Assembly: GCA_037043235.1 (NCBI GenBank)
Contig: JAWRVZ010000040.1
Location: forward strand, 1,800,501 to 1,864,500
Direction of reading: 5' to 3'
Length of the DNA: 64,000 bases
DNA from: Rhodeus uyekii
Lineage: Eukaryota > Chordata > Actinopteri > Cypriniformes > Acheilognathidae
Both the position numbers and the translations under genes were made by a program. The notes beneath the pieces were generated by a model, which saw only the letters and a list, made by a program, of their open reading frames with translations, searched no databases and was not told the origin of the DNA. Shown piece after piece: positions 47,940-60,149 of this stretch (its first letter is position 1; each line of letters starts with the position of its first letter).

Positions 47940-48133
47940 ATCTAAGGCAGGGGTCTCAAACATGCGGCCCGCGGGCCAATTGCGGCCCGCGAAACGATAT
48001 TTTGTGGCCCGCGGGACCATTTGAAAGTTTAATGTAAGTGCGGCCCGCGAGTGATGAATGAATAGCGCTTTACCGCGTTGTGTGTGGAAGATTCCTTTTT
48101 CGTGCGAGGTGGAGCTGGAGCTGTACAATCCAA

Positions 48134-48229
48134 CCAATCACAGTGGAGTATATGACTCCCGAGGGCCAATCACAGTGGAGTACATGACTCCCGGGGGCCA
48201 ATCACAGTGAAGTAAATGACTCCCGGGGG
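48134..48229. repeat. Three 32-bp repeats with CCAAT boxes
   Basis: The unit ccaatcacagtggagtayat plus gactcccgrggg occurs three times at a 32-bp period, each with a CCAATCA box. Differences between units are few. Confidence 0.9.
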
Positions 48230-48690
48230 CGGGGCATCGGCCGGGCTTGATGCAGACAAAGAAACAACTGTGGAGCTGCCCGTGTAACATCACATTTTTC
48301 AAAGCCGTCAGAGAATTATTACTTCTTATTGTGATTGAAATTGAGCATGTTCTACTTTGAGCTGGACGAAGTGAATGTTACTGTTATTGGCGTTGGATTT
48401 AGCGTCATGCGGATTGTATTTGTTTTTCCATAATTTGAAATGGGCTGATTTGCGGGACATCGGTGTTATAATATAGAAAATAAAATCCAGTAAGTAACGC
48501 ATCCGTGGCTGCAACCCATTGTTTGTATATAATACATTTATTAATGGTGTCCCACAGTCCCAGCTAATAATTAACAGCCGGTAGCAGTCGCCTATATCTG
48601 TATTTTCTACCATATAAAATATTACGATGTTCATGTCATCAGGAAAGTATGGATGCCCGTTTCCGCCACAGTTGAGAAAAAAAGGATTAT

Positions 48691-49030
48691 TTAAGTCATA
48701 ATAATGAGAGAGTTTCTCATAATAATGACTTAGTATCTGGACAGAATTAGAAGTTTCATAATAATGACTTAATATCTCGAAATAATGAGAATTTCTTATA
48801 ATAATGACTTATTATCTCAAAATAATGAGAAAGTTTCTCATAATAATGACTTAGTATCTTAAAATAATGAGAATTTCTCATAATAATGACTTAGTATCTT
48901 AAAATAATGAGAATTTCTCATAATAATGACTTAATATCTGGAAAAAATGAGAAAGTTTCATGATATTGACTTATCTCAAAATAATGAGAGTTTATCATAA
49001 TAATGACTTAGTATCTCGAAAAAATTAGTA
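48691..49030. repeat. AT-rich minisatellite, about 8 units
   Basis: The unit contains ataatgacttagtatctc followed by aaaataatgagaaagtttct and varies between about 36 and 42 bp. Units diverge by small substitutions and by deletion of the aag. It lies inside the hAT element. Confidence 0.9.
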
Positions 49031-50915
49031 ACTTTTTCCCTCAACCTTGAACTTCAGTAAGTCCAAGTACATAGAAGAAGAACCCATTGAAGTTAAAAAA
49101 CTGTCAATAATGACGTTTGAGAAAATATTTTTTTTTGTGGAATACTTGATGCGGCCCTGCCTCACCCAAACTCTGCCTCCTGCGGCCCCCAGCTCATTTG
49201 AGTTTGAGACCCCTGATCTAAGGCATTCATAAAACTGTATACAATACAGAAGAAAATATACAAAATTGTTTATTCATATAAAGGTTTGTCTAAATGAATG
49301 GAAATAAGTCATTTTCATGGACCTTTATGTGAAGTTCAATAAGGAAATGTAGTTCCTGGTGTACTCCCAACATTCCTTTTGAGTTGTAAAAAAAACATTT
49401 TATCTTGCTGGTGTCTTTGCTGCTATGGTAACTAGGTGGTCTGTTCTGGTTTTTGTTGGATTGTTCACAGGCACCATTATATCTTGTTTTGTTATTGGGT
49501 AGTAATCTGTTGGATCATTCATTAAATGCAACAAATGATTGTGTCTGTGATTGGTCTAGCTCCAGCCACTCCAAACCTTATAGCTTATAATGTCTTCATA
49601 TTTCTTTGACTTTCTTTTAATTGCGTGTTTTTCTCATGTGTCTGTCTGTATGTAACTTTATATCTTACAATTCCCAGTGTATGTTTTAAAAAGTTACATT
49701 GTGGAAAAAACATTTTGTGATTATCTTTCAGGTACTGTTCTTTTCTTCTTTTTTGTAATTGCAATTTTGTATTTACTTCATAAATTACAATATGATGTTA
49801 TCTCCCAATTACAACTTTATTTATTTGAATTATAGCTCCCTGTTGTGATTTTAAATCTCACATTAAATAAGAATTTATTACATTATATCTCAAAATGTAT
49901 ATCTTAATTTCGAATTGAAACGTTATTTTACATTTGACTACATCTCACAATATTTCTTTTAAATTTGACCTCAAAGTCACAATGTGAATATATATTTTGC
50001 ACCATCCCATATTTACTTGATTTGTGACTATGTATATCCCTGTTGTGACTTTATAAAATCTTAACATAATATCTCACAAAAACATAATCCAAAATAATTA
50101 ATTCCTGCATGTCTTTTAAATTGATCCCACTGGGTATGATGGCATCTTTATTTAATTGTATTTCTCTAGATTTTATTAAAGCCTTTTTTTTCTCATCAAG
50201 TGGAAATGAGGTAAAGGTGTTGTGCTATAATAAGAATCAAATCCCACTCACGCCATCTGAGGTGATGTTTTCCTGGTTATTTGCCCAAGAATTACATATA
50301 GAGTGGCTTATGTCACCAAAGTGAGTGTCAATCTAGCAAACAGCATTCAATGCATTCAAAGTTTATTTCTTTTTTTTAATGCCACATTGTATTTCACTCC
50401 ATAAATCATTATAATAAGGAATTAGGTAAACAAATTTGAACGTGGCATATTGTGAAACATACATTTAATCTAACAATTGGGGTGGTAGGGAAGACAGATA
50501 GATGACAGTGATGCCTTTTACTACCTAATTTTTGAAAAAGAGAAAGAAGATGAAGGAAAAAAAAGAGCCTCACCCTTTTTTCTCAAATGAATGTCACAAG
50601 CCATGCCACTTTGTGTTAGCCCCATTAATGTCCACACTCTCCTTTCAAAATTAATGTTGGCTGCAATGTCCTCTATTAAGAAATTAAATATTTAGACTTC
50701 AAGGGAAGACATTTAAATCCTTCTTCCTGGTTCAGAGTGGGTTGGAGTGGCGGCCATGCACTCTCAGCTGTCTCTTCTGCTTACTGAACCTGAACATTGA
50801 CTGTTATAAATCAAAAGAACTTTAGCACAGATCGCTCTCTCCTTACCCCTCTCTAAATAGTTTACAGTTCTCTTGACATATATTAGAAAGCACCTAATTA
50901 ATTGGCACATAAAAT

Positions 50916-51231
50916 TCAAACATAAAGCTGCCTTAACGGTAAAACAAGTCTGTTGGCAGAGTGACCGGATTCATGAGAGGACCTGCAGAGGGAGGCCTGC
51001 TGGAGACCTTTGATCAGGCAATCTAATGCAGTCCTGACATCTTCACTGCTCCTAAATTTCACCACCTCAGTTACCAAGCAGGCTTTCAAGAAATTAGTCC
51101 TTGCAGCGGCCTCGTGGATCCCAATCACAGACCTGGAGAGCACCGCTTGAGCATCTTGGATTATTGAGAATTCAGCATGATGAGCATTTGGCGAGAGTTT
51201 GTCCTGCTTTTCATCTAACGCCTTCTCACAT
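50916..51231 (-). CDS. Candidate exon of an unidentified host gene
   Basis: On the minus strand a splice-acceptor-like border (cacactctattag) precedes an open segment of about 105 codons ending in TGA at 50916-50918. It reads CEKALDEKQDKLSPNAHHAE, FSIIQDAQAVLSRSVIGIHE, AAARTNFLKACLVTEVVKFR and SSEDVRTALDCLIKGLQQAS, then LCR and a less convincing tail. The composition is strongly protein-like (alternating hydrophobic and charged residues, predicted helical) and stands out from the AT-rich flanks. A possible donor (ctgcag/gtcctc) would end the exon after LCR near 50990. No polyadenylation signal follows the TGA, which favours an internal exon. I do not recognise the protein, and conserved non-coding DNA remains possible. 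Confidence 0.4.
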
Positions 51232-51982
51232 CTAATAGAGTGTGAAAGTCCTGTTAGGATCTCTACTCTACATTTTGGGATATTTCATCAGCAGTTGCCA
51301 ACAGCCTGTCAGAGAATAACTAGTACACAGAAGAAATAAACAGAGCGATAAAATAGCACAATGGCTGGTTAAATAACTCTCTGTTCTAGTGTAATACTTT
51401 TTTTAATTTATAACATAATTTGCTTTATCAAAATGTACAGTTATGGTGAACATGAGCCCCGAAACAAATCCAAGCTCCCATAAATCATGTATCAATAGAC
51501 ACAACAGGATAAGATTGGTCAAGGCGTATTTGCAAGAAAAGCACTTCATTTTCCAAAATCAGTGAGAATCTATCCTTTTATTCCATTGCATCCAATCGAT
51601 GCAATGAAGTATGTGAAACCAATATTCAATATCCAAAATGCTGAAATTCAGAGGGGCTGTGCTCTTTGTGAGTGTGAGGACAACGGCAATTATGAAAATT
51701 GAAAAGAGAATAAATGAAAATGCTCTAGTGAGGAACAAGGGGAGAGGAGCTCTGCAGCAGAACAGACCCATCGCGTGATTGATTCTGAGCATGGACAGTC
51801 GCAGCCTCAGGTTCATGTGGTAATGATAGCTTTATAATTAAGATTAAAGACCACCGAACACAGGGAAGATACAATAGAAGGGCAGGGGGCTTCTGCTGTG
51901 ACATTCTGAATAATTAGAGGAAAGAGGCTAAAATATAAATAAAAATTCCTATATAAAATTTAAATTTATATATTATATTATA

Positions 51983-52173
<191 letters not shown>

Positions 52174-52567
52174 ATATTTATTCATTCCAGGCATATTTTA
52201 TCAATTTAGTCTCCAGTACAACCATTTTACAGCAACCTACCCATAGTCTCCAGAAGTCCTGAAATATAACCCATACTTAATGGGCGGCTGATTGTTTCAG
52301 ACGGACTGTTTTGACTGCTGCACTGCTGCTGTTTCCTGTTTGCTCGAGCTGATTGCATTTGTTTGCGTTGTATAAACTTGTTTTTGTTCTTAAACTCGAC
52401 GTTGGTTCATATTGCTAAATACAATACTAGATTATTTAATAAATTGTAATCGTTAGCTTTAATTTAAGTCGCTAAACGCGTTAGCATTGTGCTATCTTAC
52501 TGTCCAACTCGTACAGCGTTTTCTCGCTCGCGCCTTTTTTCCGAGTTCATCAAACAACCGGTGAGTC

Positions 52568-53425
52568 ATGTCATCTCCTGTAATTGTTACATGCACTGCC
52601 TGCTTCATGTATAGTCTGTCTGTCTCTGTCAGCTTCACATGTGATAAATGTAGGGGCATAGTCAGGCTGACAGAGAAGATCTCAGAATTAGAGACACGCA
52701 TCCAAACATGAATCGAGGATAGTAAGAATGCAAGGGCTTTAGATACTACTTTGGATGCGACTAGCTTATCAAACCCTGCACATTGTTCGGTTCCGGCAGT
52801 AGAGCCCGTGCAGCAGGGCAACTGGGTGACTTTGAGATGGGATAATCGCGGGTCAAAAAACCACTGTTCCATTCCGATTAGAACATCAAACAGGTTCTCC
52901 CCACTCAGTGATGCACCCACTGAGAAACCTGTTGAAAGTGCCCTAATGATTGACGATTCTATTACTCAGAATGTGAAAATAGAGACTCCAGCCACCATAG
53001 TCACATGTTTGCCGGGAGCCAGAGCACCTGACGTCAAAGCAAATTTAAAAGTGCTGGCTAAGGCTAATCGTAAATATTCTAAGATTGTTATTCACGTTGG
53101 CGCTAATGATGTCCGACTTCGCCAGTCTGAGATCACTAAAACTAATATTAAAGAGGTGTGTGAACTCGCAAGTACAATGTCAGGCACTGTAATTTGCTCT
53201 GGCCCTCTTCCTATGCGCAGGAGTGATGAGATGCTTAGCAGATTATCCTCACTCAATGGCTGGATGTCTAAGTGGTGCCCGCAGAATAACATAGGGCTCA
53301 AAGACAATTGGAAAAGTTTTTGGGGCAGACCTGACCTGTTGAAAAGAGATGGTATTCATCCCACCTGGGATGGTGCCGCTCTTCTCTCTAGTAATTTGGT
53401 ATATAGTCTTAGAGCTAAACCTTGA
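52568..53425 (+). pseudogene. LINE ORF1 with SGNH/GDSL esterase domain, one stop
   Basis: The ATG at 52568 starts MSSPVIVTCTACFMYS. A cysteine pair (CTAC...CDKC) and a short helical segment (LTEKISELETRIQ) follow, interrupted by TGA at 52709-52711, the only stop before 53425. The rest, about 220 residues, shows the four SGNH esterase blocks: IDDSI (usually GDS; serine present, preceding Gly changed to Asp), PGARAPDV (Gly block), HVGANDVRL (Asn block) and DGIHPTWDGA (His/Asp block). ORF1 proteins with such an esterase are known from fish L2/CR1-clade LINEs, where they bind RNA and/or lipids; the exact role is uncertain. It lies just upstream of ORF2, in the usual order. Confidence 0.85.
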
Positions 53426-53662
53426 CTAACTGGGGCCCAGGTCCGGAAGCAGACAAACTGGCCAAACCGACCATCTGCTAGCTGTCTCACGTCGTAGAGG
53501 TCAGATAAACTCCAACACATAGACACTCTTTCTCCTAGATATCCCATAGAGACTGTGTCTTTTCCCCAAATTAGCAAATACAAAAACTCTCAAAACCATT
53601 TAAGGGTAAAAAATGTATTGATTTACAAACAACTAAGAACGGATATAACACAAATGAACAAA

Positions 53663-54405
53663 TGATAAAGCTTGGGTTACTGAATATATGTACCCTCTCC
53701 TCAAAAGCACTTATTGTAAATTATATGATTACAGATCATAAACTAGATGTGCTGTGTTTGACAGAAACCTGGCTAAAACTAGACAATTACATTACTTTAA
53801 ATGAGTCCACCCCTTAAGATTACTGTTATAAACATGAGCCTCGTCTGAAAGGTAAAATATTATATATAAAAAAAAATGCTATAATATACTGATTAAAAAA
53901 AATTGGATGACTAATAACTTTCTACTGCTTAATTCTGAAAAAACAGAGATTCAAATTATTAGACCAAAAAGTTCTGCACGTAATAATCTAGACTACTGCC
54001 TAACACTTGACTGTTCTGTCAAGTCTTCGTCGTCAGTTAGAAACCTGGGTGTGCTCTTTGATAACACTCTTTCATTTCAAAGCCACGTCTCTAGCATCTG
54101 TAAAACGGCTTCCTATTAATCACCGAATACATTTTAAAATCTTGCAAATGACAAAGCATTAAATGGTTTAGCTCCCCAGTACTTGAGCGATCTCTTAACA
54201 CATAGTCCTTTACGTGTATTGCGATCCCAAAATACTGACCAGCTTATAATACCTAGCATATCAAAGTCAACTGCTGGTGGTCGATCTTTTTCATATTTAG
54301 CTCCTAAACTCTGGAACAGTCTTCCTAATACAGTTCGGGAAGCAGACACACTCTGTCAGTTTAAACCTAGACTAAAAACACATCTCTTCAACCTGTCATA
54401 CACAT
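53663..54405 (+). pseudogene. LINE ORF2 fragments (endonuclease start and RT C-terminus)
   Basis: The first block (53663-53818) reads KLGLLNICTLSSKALIVNYM and LDVLCLTETWLK, the beginning of an apurinic-type endonuclease with its catalytic Glu in TETW. It ends in a stop and runs into a deletion. The second block (from about 53895) begins MTNNFLLLNSEKTEIQII and VRNLGVLFDNTLSF, the RT thumb region. After another deletion LPINHRIHFKILQ and ALNGLAPQYLSDLL lead to the C-terminus LAPKLWNSLPNTVREADT, then KTHLFNLSYT and a stop. RT motifs A to C are all missing. Confidence 0.85.
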
Positions 54406-54975
54406 AACTCATTATACATACATTTTTAATCCAAATCATGTAAAATGATTGTTAGGCTGCATAATTTAGGTCAGCCGGAACCGGGAACATTCCCATAACA
54501 TCTGATGTACTCGATACATCAGAAGAAGAATGGCATCTACGCGGATATTATTCTCTGTTTATTCCGAGGTTACCGTTGTCAGCCGGATCCGGGCCGCATC
54601 CAGATCAGATGAAGGACCTGCACCTGGACACGAGCACAGCACTGCCCTGAAGTGTCTGCGGAGACGTGACTCTACTAAACCCTCCCCTGTGAAGATCATG
54701 AACCCATCTCCAATCGGACAAAACTGGACTTAATATTGGACTTGAATTGTTATCAATATAATAATCAAACTATCAATCAATCAAATCAATCAATTACCAA
54801 AACTTAACACTCAATATACATCAATTATATTAATTCGCCTGCTCTTTTAAGGCTACCGTTCAGCCAACCAAACTTTGTTTATAATGTTTTCATGTGACCA
54901 CTGTAAAGCTGCTTTGAAACAATCTGTATTGTAAAAAGCGCTAAATAAGTAAATGTGACTTGACTTGACTTAAGA

Positions 54976-55689
54976 ATCACAAACTGAATCACAAACTTGT
55001 GAAATACATAAAGACTGTTTTTTAAAAAGGCTTTATAGAGAGATAGGTTGAGAGTGACTCTTGAGGGGAGTAACACCAGTTCAACCCACAACACTTCAGC
55101 TTGTGATTCTTATTAAGTGATGGTCATATTTCAGTATTCTTTACGCTTGTACTTCTGGAGACTCCAGATAATTTGCAGTTCTGGAAAATAGTTGCACTGG
55201 AGACTGAAGGGTTCCTGTTTGTTTCACACCTAATTCTAATTAAAGTTAAATCAGGTTTTTTTGGCCCATTTTAACGGTAAAAGAAAACTTGATCCCGAAT
55301 ATAAGATGTTTTCACTTCCAACCTTTATATCACATTTATTATGTATAACGTATAACTGATTAAATACAAAATTAATTGGAGTTATTAAGATTGATGTGGT
55401 CTGAAACCAGAATATCAACTTGCATAATATATAAATACATTGCAAGAAATATATAATGATAACAATAATAATAGCTATTATTTGTTTTACTGTACTGCTT
55501 GGGACATGTGATTATCTCAATTTATTTCTAAATTAGAACTATAAAATGTCACAATTAACATTACACTTATGGTTCAGTGTAATTAAAATATAAGTATACT
55601 CAACATACAGAGTAATATTAATGAAATATACAAATGGATAATTTAATTGACTGTACCCACTAACTATAATCTAATTATACATAATCATG
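54976..55689. other. AT-rich stretch, nothing recognised
   Basis: No repeat ends or genes were recognised. Short minus ORFs at 54879-55094 and 55251-55445 lack domain similarity. Confidence 0.4.
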
Positions 55690-56493
55690 TCTAAGATTTT
55701 GGGAGAAGGGTAGAGGCGAGAACTCAAACGCAAAAAGAGAAGGATTTTATTTTGTGAAAAAAATACAATTTGTTTTACAAACTGCAGAATATTTCAGCAA
55801 GGGAAAACATAACTAAACTATACTAAACCTCACTTGACTTGACTGAATTAGACACGAGTAATGATGACAACAGGCGACAACGAAGCAATTAGCACAGGCC
55901 AGCAAACACAGGGAGAATAAATTAGGAACAAACAAGGAAGTAATGAGAGAGGACAGGTGGGACAAATTAAACCAATAATGAGGAAACAAGATGGGCGGGG
56001 TTACAGTATAGACAGGAGAGCACATGGCACAAGAAACACATCAGCCATGTGCGCACAAAATATGACATGAACACGCTGCCAATGAGAACTCATAAACCAC
56101 ATGTTCAAACAAAGCAAGACGACATGAAAGCATGCAGCCAGTAAAAACAAAAGCTGTGCGCTACAAAGCACAATACATGACATGAAAGCACGCAACTGAT
56201 GTACACATGAACCACGTGTTACACGCACTTACATAACAAGACAAAGCGCATGAGCACGAACGAACATTCATCTCGTGCAATTACAATAGAAGACACACAG
56301 AGCATGAATTTCCGAACCCCGACACAAAACCGAAACAGAAAAAAAGTAGTGCCAGAACACCACGCACGCACGCAAAACAGATCACCAGACAGGAGAGCAC
56401 GCGCTCACAGGAAAACACAACAATACTGCATGTGTCAGAGCTCTGTCACAAGACCACGAGAAAACTAAACCTAAGTGACAGAATCCTGACAAT
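55690..56493 (-). mobile_element. LTR-like repeat, about 0.8 kb
   Basis: A GC- and CA-rich block that ends CTGACA; its reverse complement begins TGTCAGGATTCTGTC. It has a minus-strand AATAAA-like signal region near 55750. The last 58 bp (56436-56493) recur at 59070-59122 inside a DIRS copy. The left boundary is uncertain and no flanking duplication was found, so LTR is favoured but not proven. No coding motif is visible. Confidence 0.45.
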
Positions 56494-57999
56494 TTTGTGT
56501 GTGAATTAAAACGGCCTCCTTAATTATAATGGTAATGTTGTGATGAAGAAAATGTATCTCACACATCCCTATGGCTTCTGTGTGTCCTGCTACTGGTGAA
56601 CTCCAGTCAGTCAGATGACTAATAATCATATCAAAGGTGCCATGTCACTCAGCAGATTTAAATAAGAGGGTTTTAGAGGGGCATTTGCATGCGTCTAGCT
56701 GCCTGGGCTAAGAGGCTAATGCCATAAAGTACTGCAACGATGTGATTTAAATGTAATCTGTCATGTCATATGCTAATCTCCATCCTCTTCAGGCCGACCA
56801 TAAGAAAGGGAGAGGGTGGGTTTGTAAAGGAGAGAGAGAACTGTCCTTTACTTCCGCTGTGATCACATCACTGCATTTAGTTCACTCAAACCAGTCCTGG
56901 GCAATAAGTACAAGACTCAAGTCGCTTTGATAAGGTCACATCTGTGCACGTCTCTTTCTCTGTCTTTCATTTTCCTACCCCCACCTCCCTCATTCATTTC
57001 CCATCTGTATGTTGGAACAGCTGTTTCTTTCAGGATATTGCATTTCAGGCTGAAGCAGCCGCTCTGGATCTCAAACATACTTCTATAAAAGACAAGGGCA
57101 GTTTGATTGGCTGCATTTTTATGGTTATAAATAGCTCTTACAAATTGCTAATCTACCTCTCAGCTTCCTAAATGCGTTTTCCTTTCAGAAATGCGTTATT
57201 GCACAACACTTTCTCATGAAGAAGTCGAATAGAGAAGCAGGAGATTTATTTCTATGGCTTACTAAGGGAAGAGGAAGCTGTCACCCTCCACCCCTACACC
57301 TCTGTACTTTTTCCTCACTGTCTCGCTGAGTGGCAACAGTAAGCAGAGCGCCCTTGGGCTTGGCTTCATTTTAAACAACCAGACATTAATTAAAAGCCAT
57401 ATCAAAGAAGCTTTAAAGGTGAGGAATTTGTTATGATTTTAGCCACTCTGCATCTGCCACCTTTCCTTAACAAAAACATATTTTACTTCAAATATATGCA
57501 TGTTTACTCATCACTTTCTATTTTTTCTATATTAGTGCTCTTGCGTAGTGGGACAGCCCTGGTCTTTTTGTCCAATACATGGACAAAAAGCAGCCTGTAC
57601 ATTCTGAAGAGTATCTTCTTGTGTGTTCCATTAATGTAATAGCTTCATTCAGATCTGAAATGATATGAGGTGTGTATAACAAAATAAAGTCAGAATTTTA
57701 AATATTAGGTGAACTATACCTTAAATAAAAATATGAGCTATCCAAAGGTCATTACTTGAAAAATAAATAAAATAAATAAAAAAATTAAAAAATACACTGA
57801 CAACATTTCAGGCAATACGAGATGGTATTTTGTCCAATATAATATTTTACAGTTCACAATCGTATATGCCATTAAGAAGGTAAGAATCTTCCAAAGAAGA
57901 ACCACCAAAATCTTCCCCTTAAATTATACTGTTAATGTCTCAGGGTCCGAATATTACTTTTGTTTCTTGAAAAGGGACATTGCATCAAATTGCAACACT
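56494..57999. other. Unique DNA with conserved-element-like blocks
   Basis: 56500-56790 and 57300-57430 are non-repetitive with balanced composition and TAAT/ATTTGCAT-like cores, including agatttaaataagaggg and ggcatttgcatgcgtc. A pyrimidine tract and tttcag at 57020-57033 precede a short open stretch (DIAFQAEAAALDLKH), too weak to call an exon. AT-only low-complexity sequence lies at 57760-57790. Confidence 0.4.
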
Positions 58000-58289
58000 T
58001 TGGAATTGCCTCAAGCATGACAGCGTCTTAAGCAAATGTGAGACAAGTCCAATCCTGATGTTTTACATCATGACCTAGCCTATTATGACGCAAAAACGGA
58101 AGCTACAAAAGGCAAGCCTTTAACAGCATTAGCTTCATGAAGTAAGGTGCTCTCAGATATTCAGGAGGTGTGGCAAAGGGACGCAGCATCTCGTTGCCTT
58201 CTCAGGGAACAATGATTACATTCATAACCTAAAATATTCTCTTTGGAGGGAACTTGCACTGCATCACAATGCCACACTGATTAATTCCT

Positions 58290-59270
58290 GTCCTGAAGTG
58301 AAACCTGCCTGTTACAATTCAGGACAATAGTACTCAAAAATTCAGACTGTAGAATCTCAATGTGTGTGGGGAGGCCCAACCTGCAGTTTCACAGACCTCT
58401 TGGAGGGACACCCCAACAATTGACACCGGGGACCCAAAGCACACCAACAGCTGGGCAGACTTCCTATGGAGCCCACAGAGAGTGTATATTATCCTGATCC
58501 AGCAACACATGCAGTGGAGGATGGAAGGCCTGGATTACAATAGACCATACAACCTTAGTCTGTACCTTAATACGCACATAACTCAATCTTGGGTAGAAAA
58601 TGGTGTTTGCTTTTGCCAGGAAAGAGAAACAGAAGGGGCTTGAAAGTCCCCCACTCTCTTAAGGGACATTTTTGCCAGAAAGAAAGCCACCTTTAAATTT
58701 AAGGAACTTCTCCACCACAGACTCGATGGGTTCGAAGGGTGCAAGGCATAGACATTCTAGAACCACAGCCAAGTCCCAAGTTGGACCCTTTCCATGAGCC
58801 ACAAACACCATGAATGAAACAAACAACAAGTGGTATCGCCCAAATGGTTCACTGCTTAATGGTGTGTGGAAGACAGCAATGGCAGCAACATAAATCTTAA
58901 GCATGGATGGGGAAAGACCCTCATAGAAACTCCTGCACTGAAGCCACTGGGCAGCTAACTGGATCCAACTATAACTCTCTGCATCATAAAGTGAATACTC
59001 TCCAGCTTTGAGTGTCTCGAGTCACCCACACAGACACAACACTAGGGCAGTGTCAGAGCTCTGTCGCCAAAACACTAGAAAGCAAGTGACAGAACCCTGA
59101 CACTCATGGGCCTGACCCATAGGTTCCAGAACTGACATATCAGAATCAGAATCAGATGGGGCCATGATGGGGCTACTAAGAGTGGACCCATCATGGTGAA
59201 CTCTCTCTAGAACTCCCAGAAGTAGAGGAATCAGGAAAAAAGTATACAGCCATTGCCTGTACCATGGCAT
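58290..59270 (-). pseudogene. DIRS RNase H end and tyrosine recombinase pseudogene
   Basis: Minus-strand reading gives LYTFFLIPLLLGVLERVHHDG (59240-59180, connector; residues split by an insertion afterwards). Then FTLWCRELQLDPVSCPVASVQ-like sequence and MLKIYVAAIAVFHTPLSSEP (58900-58840) form the recombinase N-terminal domain. TWDLAVVLECLCLAPFEPIE (58790-58730) follows, and after a deletion SAQLLVCFGSP and VSLQEVCETAGWASPH, then LRFYSLNF (58450-58330), which includes the predicted catalytic Tyr. The segment that should hold the KRxGDLQ arginine and HxxR motif is missing. Frameshifts occur between blocks. Inactive. Confidence 0.75.
59070..59122. repeat. Short near-palindromic repeat shared with 56436-56493
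   Basis: Begins TGTCAGAGCTCTGTC and ends GACAGAACCCTGACA. The end is an imperfect inversion of the start (13 of 15). The same arrangement closes the LTR-like block at 56436-56493. It may be a small independent element or a rearranged LTR end. Confidence 0.55.
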
Positions 59271-59290
59271 TCAGCCCCAGAAAAGCTGGA

Positions 59291-60084
59291 TGAGGTAGAC
59301 AGTCTCCAATTTATGTAGTTTCATGTACAGTACCATACATACAGTACTATATAACATTTTATATATCAGTGCATCAGTGCATGGAGGAGGAGAGAACGGG
59401 CAGAGCCGTAGCAATGAGACAGCAAGGTGCTGTGGTCTATTTTGCTATTGTGCTGTGGTCTGACTCATCAAAGAGAGGATTGATGCTTGAACTCACTGTG
59501 CTATGAGAAGAACGGATAGAAGAGGCCTTCGAAAGGAAAAGAGCAAAGTATGAGGAATTAAGGAACAACTGTCAAAGGAGAGGTTGGAGAGAAAAGTGTT
59601 GACCCGTGGAGGTCGGGTGTCAAGGCTTTGGAGACTAGTCACTTTGTAGGGCATACACACCACTCGGAATCTTGGGAGAGAGATAAAGGAAAGTCAGTCA
59701 CATCACACAGCTGAGAAAGCATCCTCCAGGTAATATCACTGAGGATGTGTCCTTATGTAGCATCACAAAGATGTTTCTGAAAGTACAATACTACATAACA
59801 TTAATTTTACAAAATTAATGGTTAATTTGGTAAGGACAATACAAAAAAAATTGCAGAATTATTTTTTTTCTTTCTTAACATTAGTTTAGTTCATTGATTA
59901 CATTACATCAAATTTAATTTTCAAATAATGTAATAAATCAATAAACTAATGTTGCATTAAAAATGAGAATATGATGAGATGAAAATATATCAACGATATA
60001 GTCCTGCTGTAGCACCCCATTGAAGACCTCTCTGGTATAGTATTATTTTATATGAGAACTTCTTGGACAAAAAAAGTGAATAAA

Positions 60085-60149
<65 letters not shown>

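Larger units (their letters stand above)
47940..49223. mobile_element. hAT-type non-autonomous element carrying two tandem arrays
   Basis: The element spans 47948-49215. Perfect 14-bp terminal inverted repeats (CAGGGGTCTCAAAC and GTTTGAGACCCCTG) are flanked by a perfect 8-bp duplication atctaagg (47940-47947 and 49216-49223). Subterminal gcggcccgcgggcc motifs are repeated near the left end and a gcggccc pair lies near the right end, as in hAT transposase-binding regions. It has no transposase ORF. Internally it carries a 32-bp repeat array (48134-48229) and a minisatellite (48691-49030). Clean ends and duplication suggest relatively recent insertion. Confidence 0.95.
52261..54975 (+). mobile_element. 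L2/CR1-like LINE, internally deleted
   Basis: In order: a 5' leader from about 52261, ORF1 (52568-53425), the start of ORF2 endonuclease (53663-53818), a large deletion, the C-terminal part of ORF2 (53895-54405), and a 3' UTR ending in taagtaaatgtgacttgact, then tgactta (tail near 54970). The tail motif ctgtaaagctgctttgaaac marks it as the parent type of the fragments at 3240-3500 and 44680-44905. ORF2 has lost the RT active site, so the copy is dead. The 5' boundary is approximate. Confidence 0.85.
58000..59290 (-). mobile_element. DIRS-like retrotransposon 3' part
   Basis: On the minus strand the order is the end of RNase H and connector (59270-59140), recombinase (59000-58290), then terminal and internal complementary sequences (58260-58000) with gacgcagcatctcgttgcct and ctcagggaacaatgattaca. 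A 59017-59135 block resembling the end of the LTR-like repeat at 56436-56493 interrupts the connector. Gag and RT are absent. Confidence 0.75.

Noticed and set aside
48691..49030. Regularly spaced repeats that could look like a CRISPR array
   Set aside because: Units are directly adjacent with no unique spacers, AT-rich, variable in length, and lie inside a hAT element of a vertebrate genome. It is a minisatellite.
52492..52920. 142-codon minus ORF
   Set aside because: It is a shadow of LINE ORF1 on the plus strand.
57034..57170. Possible exon after tttcag (DIAFQAEAAALDLKH...)
   Set aside because: The acceptor is good but no convincing donor follows, and the peptide tail becomes low quality. 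Kept only as a remark.
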